A stretch of 64,000 bases of DNA from Mytilisepta virgata. Taxonomy: Eukaryota > Mollusca > Bivalvia > Mytilida > Mytilidae. The notes beneath the pieces are model-generated. The model was given only the letters and a program-made list of their open reading frames with translations, did not search any database and was not told where the DNA came from. Of this stretch, positions 56,385-64,000 are shown piece by piece; the stretch's first letter is position 1, and each line of letters begins with the position of its first letter. The stretch covers positions 682,001-746,000 of the forward strand of contig JAPWFG010000024.1 in the NCBI GenBank assembly GCA_028015205.1, read 5' to 3'. The translations under genes were made by a program, and so were the position numbers.

Positions 56385-56520
56385 AGAAATAACCCCTAAT
56401 TGTGATATAATACTCCAATTGGGATATAATACCCCAATTGGAGTATAATGGTACTTGTATACCCCAATTCGGGTATTTGGATGAAAACTTGCGCGCATTA
56501 AAAATGTTTTACCCTCGAAC
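56385..56520. mobile_element. P-family left end
   Basis: GTTAGAAATAACCCCTAATTG, ATACCCCAATTGGAGTATAATGG, GGGTATTTGGATGAAAACTT and AAAAATGTTTTACCCTCGAAC follow the left end of the P element at 14021 (words split by single changes). It stops where the LINE fragment begins, so the LINE probably inserted into it or cut it off. Confidence 0.6.
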
Positions 56521-56529
56521 TATATACTA

Positions 56530-57240
56530 GTATATAACTTTATTCTGATAAACTTTTGAAGTACAATGGTATACAGATACACATACAAAATAAGGAGACA
56601 ACAATTACAAGATTGATAACACATAGGCATGCATCATATTTACAATATTTACAAGGGAAGTGGGTTTGCATGATTAGCCTAGGGAACAACCAAAGAAGAA
56701 TTCATTGATAAATCGTATCATTGAGTATAATTTTTAAGCAAGGAATTTTTTATGCTAGACATAAGGTTTTTAAATTTAAGAATATTTGGTTTGTTAGAAA
56801 ATTTCTTGTCAATACACTCTTTTCTCTTATTATCTATGTGTTTACATTTGAATAAGTAATAACAATAAGTAGTTAAATTTACGGTTTTCACGTTGGATGT
56901 TATTCCATCTCTCAGTTTCGATTGGTAGTTTATGATTTAACATTCTAAATTTACATATGTATAAATATCTTTTCTATCTAGAATATAAAAATATTTTTCG
57001 AATTCAAAATTTTCTTTGCATATGCGATAATTTAGGGTTACTGGATTGTTTTGAACATTAGCATGCCCAGTCTGTTTAATATATTGTTCTTTGAGACAAG
57101 TTTGTTTTGAAACATATTTGTATAAGTAGAATAGATTTAATCTGTTTGACTTATTATTTTTAATCGTGATGGTCTTTAAATAATTAAATTTGTATGCGGT
57201 CTGAAATAAAAAATCAGTAGTTCCCCCTTATTCAAAGTAT
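56530..57240 (-). pseudogene. LINE 3' fragment with frameshifts
   Basis: On the minus strand, pieces of a LINE C-terminus appear in order but in shifted frames: NNKSNRLNLFYLYKYVSKQT, CLKEQYIKQTGHANVQNN, KENFEFEKYFYILDRKDIY, then RMLNHKLPIETERWNN and, after another shift, FKCKHIDNKRKECIDKKFSN and NILKFKNLMSSIKNSL with a stop. The RML.HKLPIE.ERWNN...KCKH pattern is the zinc-knuckle region of invertebrate LINEs. The 3' end near 56540 reads AATAAAGTT in minus sense, as does the LINE at 44635. It differs from the duplicated LINE and is much older. Confidence 0.72.
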
Positions 57241-59630
57241 ACACTTACTTTTCATTCCAACAACTCTAAGGTAATCCATATGCATGCACCTTGATTTTCC
57301 TTTTAAATCGCCGACAAGGAACGCTTTCTGTACCAAAGAACTACACATAATGTCATGAATGTTTAAACGGGAGATCAGTTTCACGGAACTGCCTAGCACG
57401 TCCCAGCTGGCGCCATATGGGAGACGCTCTCAATCGATTAACCACAATTTTTAATAAATTTACCAATTTTTTTTATAAAATTATCGATCTTTAGAATTTT
57501 GATGTTTTTTACCTAGCAATTTTTATTATTTTGACGGTCAAATAGTCCATTCTTCATATTCAAATTTTGCACAGTAATTGGATTCATGCTAAGGATGGTT
57601 ACACGGTAATATTTTTGAATCAACATTCAATTGCAGACTTGTAAATCGTATCTATAATTCTTTCTCTATCCCTTCTTCAAACATATGTTGAAAAGAAAGA
57701 AGGTGGATATAAAGATATAAAACTGCATTTTGCGTCAGAAATCAAGAAAACGATTACACTGAACATGTTTATTATTGATTATTCAACGATAAGTATACAT
57801 TGTATGTAATTTACATTATTATTATTATCTACTATAGAATTTATATGATTATTTTCTAATCTATATTAGTATATGTTCGTATGTGGTACATGTTCGTAAT
57901 TATTTCATACTTCTTCTTATAAAATGTAGGATAAATGGTTATTGAATGAAAGTAAAATAAAGAATTGTTAAGTGTTGAATTTTAAATGTACGTAAATGTA
58001 TACATAATACAGATACCCTTATTTTGAAATCGAGTTGATAATAATTATACATCTATTATCATTAGACCCACCACGAATTATTGAAATACATTAAGCGGAT
58101 TATATATAAATTATTCTATTGAAATTCATACCCAAAATAAAAAATAGACTCTGTTGACTATTATACTGTACGTTAAAACTACACTTTATAATGTGATACG
58201 GGCATTTCTTTTTTTCGCATAAATTACAGATAATTACAGATAATTCAACAGTTGTCTACATATTATTTAAGAGTATTATAACATCTCTGGTGTGATCCAA
58301 TGTCGTTTTTTGTCGGGATACTTTTAAGTGCTAGTCTCAGATTAGGAACGTTTACCAGTAGTTGTATGTTTTTCCCCCGGCTGGAATGGAACTTCGAAAT
58401 AATATTTAGCCTTTCTACTTAAAAAAATGAAACTGTATTAATAAGTACATGAAAACATTTTTCTTATTGTTTCCAGTGTAAATATTAAAAATTATTCTAA
58501 AAAAACTAAACACATCGTTACTAAAATGGTGAAAAATGGTTACAAAATATTGCCAAGTTTTTGTATCTGTGATCAGAATTTAAAAGTTGCTAAAAAGACT
58601 GGTACAAGACTCACTTGACGTGTCTAGTGACATTTTCCTTAGGCTCCTCTACTGTTACTTTATAAAAGTCAGATGTTGTTCTGGAGTTAAGTCGCCTTGT
58701 CCATAAAAAAATCAAATATGCACTAAAAATCACCAATTTAGCAATTTTCGGGTAAATTAAAAAACTTGTCGACTTAGATGAGCTCAATATATATTGTTAA
58801 AATTTGAAACATACTTTGTTAAGATAAGTATCTTTCAATGGTCAACTGCTAATCAATGCTAAACATATAGCTTCAACTCCTATTTTGTGTTTTAATTTAA
58901 TGAAGTTTACCCTTGACTTAATGATAAACGTCAAGTAAAAAGCCTATAATATTATTTCTTGAATATTTTTACTGTTTTTACACTGGGTATATGGAAAACT
59001 TGTGACCTCTTCTCAGATGCTCTATTTTGAGTGAATAAATATATAATGTAGAGTGGCATTAATCGTTTTTGACATACTAAACATTTTAATGAATTCTGTG
59101 TCACATGCCGATCATCGGACCAAAGTCATACTTTTCTGAGTGTCGTATTAAAAAAAAAATCGTGATAACAGGCGTTACAATACCTGTTGTCACGCAACGG
59201 TCGAAGGGGAATAACTCTAGTTTTGTATCCACATCTGCTAAAAAAACAAAAACAGAAATGAGAAAATAAACGATACATTTTGTATATATTTTGTGTGATA
59301 TAATTCGACGTCTCATTTCTTTAATGTACACACTTATAATATACAATAAAAAAAAGACGAAATATAATTTAAACTTAACGATAATATTTGATTTTCCTTT
59401 GGAGGTCCTTATATTCTTTTTCTATCATCTACAAAACATGGGAAAACAGAGGATTTGAAGGAAATACAGGTAAAAAAATTAAGTTGGTAATCTCATTCTG
59501 AAATTCCCAAGAATTTAAATGAAATACTGGACCTAAAAATATGCCACCTCGAAACTCTAAATCATCGACTTTATTTAAACATTCGTATTGGATAAATGTA
59601 GAATATTACATGGATTTTGTTTTCCATATC
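57241..59630. other. Intergenic segment: no feature seen
   Basis: About 2.4 kb of AT-rich DNA. Only a small inverted pair (GTGATAACAGGCG...TACCTGTTGTCAC, 59162-59193) stands out. The 81-codon minus frame at 59101-59346 has no recognisable domain. Confidence 0.4.
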
Positions 59631-59632
59631 GC

Positions 59633-59724
59633 ACCTCATATCAACCTGAGACACCCGCATCAGCCAGAGAACTTAATATGAAGTGTCTGATACGGGTCGA
59701 GGGTTCATATGGGGTGTGATATGA
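59633..59724. mobile_element. Hairpin element (~90 bp)
   Basis: CATATCGCACCTCATATCAACC on the left, in two blocks, pairs with GGTTCATATGGGGTGTGATATG on the right; GAGACACCCGCATCAG pairs with CTGATACGGGTCGAG. It is an imperfect fold-back. Confidence 0.55.
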
Positions 59725-60177
59725 AAAAAGCCATATCATATTCGTTTTATCATATATCTAAGCCTTAGGACAATGGACATGAAAAAGAGTTTCATATCAG
59801 ACGTTGTTTTGTATTCAGTAAAACATACTTGCATATACGATATAAAGCAGATTTTCATGTTTTGACCTCTGTGACAAAATATTCCACCATATGGCCATGG
59901 CTATATAACATTTTACGTTCGCTAAGGACGCGTCATTGTCGTCCATGTTGTCTGTTGTGTCTGGTGACGTCATTCTTCGATCACGTGATTTATTAGGGGT
60001 TTAATACCGGATCTAGAAATGATGATATGGATATCATCATGGATAGGTGATACATGTATGCACTATGTGCTGCAATCAATATCATATATATATATAACCC
60101 ATATTTAGTACTGAATGTTATAAATAGATGGTTTTCGTTGACTTTATTTTAAATATTGGTCTTATTAAAAAAAATGG

Positions 60178-61215
60178 AAACTAGAGGATCCCAGGAGCCT
60201 GTATTGCTCACCTGGAAATCATTTGCAGAATAACATAAATAAATTGTTTATGTCCACCTTGACTGGTAGTATGGAACATTACTTTTAAATTCCAATTGTC
60301 TCACTGGTTTTGCCAATTTGTTGATACGAGAAGATCTTTCAATGAATCTTCCCATAACATCCCATGTTAATTTATTTTTGGTTCTGGAGACCCTCTTGGG
60401 TGGCTGGAAGGGTCATTGGATATAACTCTGAAAGAGGACAAACAAAGTAAGTTTTGTTCCAAATGACTTTGTGTTTTGAGACAAGAATAAGTTCACATTT
60501 TAAGTAAATTTCCCACCATGGGATCCTATGTTAAACTATGTTCAGCTCTGGTGGCCATCTTTGATGGCAGGTGGGGTCATCATATACAATAATGAAGAGA
60601 GCCATTGCTGCAAAGTTTAATACCAATTGGCCCAGTGGTTCATTAAGTAAAATTTTCCATAGGATCCTATGCTAAACTATGTTCGGCACTGGCGGCCATC
60701 TTGGATGGCAGGCAGAGTCACTGGATATATTTTGAACGAGGACGACCCTAAGGACCATGCTGCCAGGTTTTGTTCCAATTGGCTTTGTGGTTTCAGACAA
60801 GAAATTCCCATAGGATACTATGTTAAACTATGTTCGGCTCTAATCGCCTATACACACGACGTTTGCCTGTAGAAAACTTGAACTTATTAATGACTAAGCA
60901 TTAAATTTTTGTTTGCTAACTAAAAATTCATTGCATGCAATGGTTTACCATAAAAAGTAGGTAAAAATTTAAGATTAAGAAATCAATGAATACAAGGGCA
61001 AGTGGCCCTACTCCTTTAATTTCAATTGGCCCAGTAGTTTCAATCAAAAAGATCTTTAAGTATTATTCCCGACCATCTTGGATGTCAGGCGCCGTCATCG
61101 GGTATATTTCTGAAAGTGGACCACCTAAGGACCATTGCTGCCAAGTTTTGTTCCAGTTAGCCCAGTGGTTTCATAGGAGAACATATTTAAAGGAAAGTTC
61201 ACGACAACGGACGAC
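60178..61215 (+). repeat. R-family repeat, copy G
   Basis: It begins AACTAGAGGATCCCAGGAGC, TGTATTGCTCACCTGG and ends ACGACAACGGACGACC. The core has the 160-bp unit (TACCAATTGGCCCAGTGG, TAGGATCCTATG.TAAACTATG, GGCGGCCATCTTGGATGGCAGG). A stretch at 60850-61000 is unrelated, so the copy is interrupted. The frames of 67 and 134 codons are repeat shadows. Confidence 0.65.
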
Positions 61216-62655
61216 CAGTCTACACCGTGGTTCAGCAAAATCTTTTTCTCAAGTTTTTTTTTGCATATTGTCGACATTGGAAATATACCACCACATCATT
61301 CTTCTAACTACGATTGCATGGCTAAGGTTAAACAACGAAGACAAGACCAAAACAATGCATGCACTACAATTAAAAACTAAAAACATATGAACAACATGGA
61401 CACCAAAAAAAAAATCGGGGTAGACTCAGGTGCTCCGAAAACGTAGGAAGTCTCTGCTCTGTGTAGGACACCTACCATGCTGCCTATGTCAAATCCCGTA
61501 TGAGGAGGGGATAACATCAATGGAACAGGCCCATTTTTATTTGGGAAACTGTTTTTTCATACCTGTCAACCAAGTCATGATGACGTCCATAAAACTGTAA
61601 TAAGGATGACTCCAACTAAGGAGCAACATACCCCTGTCTGAGCAACTTTTCTGTCAGGATAGATTGATAAAAAAAAACATACATAAACAGATTGTCTGAC
61701 ACTGCACAGACACTGAACAGTAGTGAGATTAAATCGGTTTTATGGGTACCCAAACTCCCTCTTACGTATCCAAACATTTTGGCATATAAAACATATAATA
61801 AAAGCCAATACAGTATGATCACTAACAAGTTGAATTTTTGCTACATCAAAAAAACTGGTTGGACGGTAAATGTATATACTTTAGATAGCATGGTCAAAAT
61901 GTGCTATGTTTAACTGTAAAACTAGCTTAGGCTCTCATAGCTACGGTCACTCCATTAAACTATATGTCAGAAATAACACTCCAATAAAGGTTTACTGCTA
62001 CATGTATCTCATCATATAGTTCAACAGACATTGGCAGTCTTCAAGTCACGGGGTGAAAGTTCAATATTTCACAGAATTACATAAAATTTCATGTTTGTAG
62101 CCCCTACTATGAAACGCCCTTACGTAACTTCAAAGTTTCTGTTAGTTATTGGCGAGACTTTTGCATTTCTTCACAATATTACAATACAAACTAGGGTGGG
62201 AAAATTCGTTCATGATAAGTGCTTAATTCTAGTCGGACATTTAGTTAAAAGATGTTGATAGCTATTATGAATTAAACTCTTTAAAAGCATACAGCTTGTA
62301 AAATTTATAACCCTGTAATAGAATTTTTTAGTAATCGTATAGTTTTGCTCGTTAAAATTCGGTTACAGTTTTTAGTTGGTCATCACAAAAAAAATCCTCA
62401 GTCACGGGTTATAATACCCTTCAAGTTAATGAGGAAACCTTGTTATTTTGTATTAAAAGTTGTCATTATTTTATAACGAATTTAGTAAAATTTCTCTGAT
62501 CAGTTGGAGGAAGAAATCGATAATTAACTTCATTACATAATTTTCCAGAGTTCTTCTTACATAGATGCATTGTAATTACAGTCATATCAATTTTTCAATT
62601 AACATTCAAAGAATAGCACGAAATTATCTATTTACAAATTTACTTGGCATCTGTG
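61216..62655. other. Intergenic segment, possible repeat fragment
   Basis: 61405-61640 contains GGGGTAGACTCAGGTGCTCC, GTAGGAAGTCTCTGCTC and CACCTACCATGCTGCCTATG. This is GC-richer than its surroundings and reads like a piece of an old mobile element, but no family is recognised and no frame is open. The remainder shows nothing. Confidence 0.35.
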
Positions 62656-62659
62656 ACGG

Positions 62660-63010
62660 ATCACAGGATCTCAACCAACAGAGCTGCCACGGCGTCCCCA
62701 GTTGGCGGATAATACGGAAAGCCTGACCGCAGACCATAGTTGGTAACGTGTTGGGAGAATGCCACACTCCCTGCACGCTAATGACCCATCTGTTGTTTTA
62801 GAAAACGAATCGGCTGATGGCCGCTACAGAGGGCTAAATTATCCGACCCTATCCAACCATCCTTCTTTACGGTGACAGTCAAAATTGGTTTCCCTCGGTG
62901 TCCCATCCCACTCTTGCTTGAATTGTTTGATAAATTGAACCGATCCTCTTCCTGAATAAACATGCAATATTTTCCACTGGACGTTAAGCATCAATGAATT
63001 AATCAATCCT
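62660..63010. repeat. S repeat, copy 2
   Basis: Same family and orientation as 13590-13950: ATAATACGGAAAGCCTGACC, GAATGCCACACTCC, GGGCTAAATTATCCGACCCTA, TTGATAAATTGAACCG and ATGAATTAATCAATC. It also shows CTGGACGTTAAGCATCAATG at its right side. The two ~62-codon minus frames here are shadows. Confidence 0.55.
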
Positions 63011-63829
63011 TTTACTTGGTTTTGTATTACCATGGTATTAACCGTATTGTCCTCATATAATTTTAAATATTTTTTTCAGAACTTTATAGTCAAAATAAAT
63101 TTATCTAAAAAAACCATAAAATATATTGGTATGCCATTTCTTGACGTAGAAGGTTATAAATTTAAACATCACATATACATTTCGTTTTTAAATAACCGTT
63201 TTTTTGTCCTTTTTATATTCTATAATCTAAATCAGATGTCCTTAAATTTCATTGACCCATTTGATTTGAACTATTTGCTGTAATTTAACAGACGCGTACG
63301 TTCATCCATGAATACAATCGATTATTTATATTTATTTATTAAATCAATGAAAAAGTGAAACAACGTCTCATATATTGGTTATTTAAGCATCTTCATTTCT
63401 AGTTGGATCGTTTTAAAATCAGCGTTACACTACTATTACAAATTAATTTTTAACATTTGCATGTAATATGGAGTCTTTTTCAGAGCTTCTCGACTGTTAG
63501 ATACTTACATTTTCCTTTAATCGATTCAAAACATCTTTGCTTTTTTCCCGAGAAATTCAATCAAAAGGCAGATAGTACATAAATAAATAAATAATTACAT
63601 AAAATAAAACTGGTTGCCTAAACAAAGTTTTGGATAATAGTGAAAAAAATTATGCCGTACACAATACGCCACAAGTATAGAAACATAAGAGTATACAACT
63701 CAAGCATGGGATTTTTTTTACAGATTACAGACTGTCTATATAATATATACCTGTAAGAATGGATGCATGGCCACACATATCTTATTTTGACTATCAGTCT
63801 GAGGGTGTCAGTATTCATTTCTTAAATAT
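63011..63829. other. Intergenic segment: no feature seen
   Basis: AT-rich DNA. The 83-codon frame at 63032-63283 and the 66-codon minus frame at 63618-63818 show no domain or splice context. Confidence 0.4.
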
Positions 63830-64000
63830 ACAGTTGGGCTCAGTTCTATCCACTCTAGAGAACTGTCAAAAATTGTCTGAAGAACTGTTCAAGAGCGGTT
63901 CCTGAACTGTCATCCTGACATCTTTAGAACATTTATGACAGGGTGTTCTGGAAGGTTCTACCCTAGAACCAAAAATGGTAGTTCTACCGTAGAACCATTT
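63830..64000. repeat. T repeat, running off the window
   Basis: TTCTATCCACTCTAGAGAAC, AGAACTGTTCAAGAGCGG, GGTTCTACCCTAGAACC and TTCTACCGTAGAACCATTT are the same word set as 17540-17690 and 18170-18320. The last two words are spaced ~25 bp and are each palindromic (GGTTCTA / TAGAACC). It continues past the window end. Confidence 0.5.

Noticed and set aside
60986..61390. 134-codon plus-strand frame
   Set aside because: Its first half is R-family repeat (CCATCTTGGATG, GGACCATTGCTGCC) and its second half is unrelated low-complexity sequence.

Overview
The window looks like AT-rich nuclear DNA of an animal, most probably a bivalve mollusc (mussel-like). It has one gene split into small exons by introns of 0.9-9 kb, and those introns are packed with short non-autonomous DNA transposons, hairpin elements, tandem arrays and decayed retrotransposons. 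The species is inferred from the repeat style and the kind of gene; nothing in the window proves it. There are no operons, CRISPR arrays or other bacterial features.

The one host gene I can reconstruct is on the + strand from 6928 to 41948. Eight coding exons (6928-6967, 10435-10782, 17060-17323, 26248-26499, 32751-32780, 33663-33773, 35998-36038, 41808-41948) all have AG/GT borders. Their phases match at every junction (phase 1 throughout, then phase 0 before the last exon) and they sum to 1227 nt = 408 codons plus stop. The product is a type I membrane protein: signal peptide, three Ig-like domains, a 10-residue Pro-containing stalk from a 30-nt microexon, one transmembrane helix, and a cytoplasmic tail with an ITIM-like motif (IGYEEV), a degenerate second copy of it (TVFEEV) and a C-terminal TVV that fits a class I PDZ ligand. 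A possible alternative last exon (39355-39396) would replace the ITIM tail with 13 other residues. It lies inside a 5.2-kb element with inverted ends and a 9-bp target duplication.

Region by region. 0-6.9 kb: repeats only (320-bp tandem array, ~128-bp tandem array, fragments). 6.9-42.7 kb: the Ig gene; its introns carry a modular repeat family (here called R), a family with GTTGGGAATAACCCC-like ends (P), a hAT-like fold-back element, a palindrome-rich element that cuts off what looks like another gene's promoter and first exon (21097-21196), a Harbinger-like MITE, a TTAA MITE and a Mutator-like pair of ends. 42.8-44.5 kb: MITE, hairpins and an (AT)n array. 44.6-53.4 kb: a non-LTR retrotransposon 3' part and a decayed Tc1 transposon on the minus strand, all present twice in a nearly identical 4.24-kb tandem duplication. 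53.4-64 kb: an older partial copy of the duplicated flank, a short minus-strand coding-like segment, a 74-bp tandem MITE, a frameshifted LINE 3' fragment and more R, S and T repeats.

No tRNA or rRNA gene is complete; one 5' half of a tRNA-like sequence lies at 30080-30123. Coordinates of repeats without clear ends are approximate.
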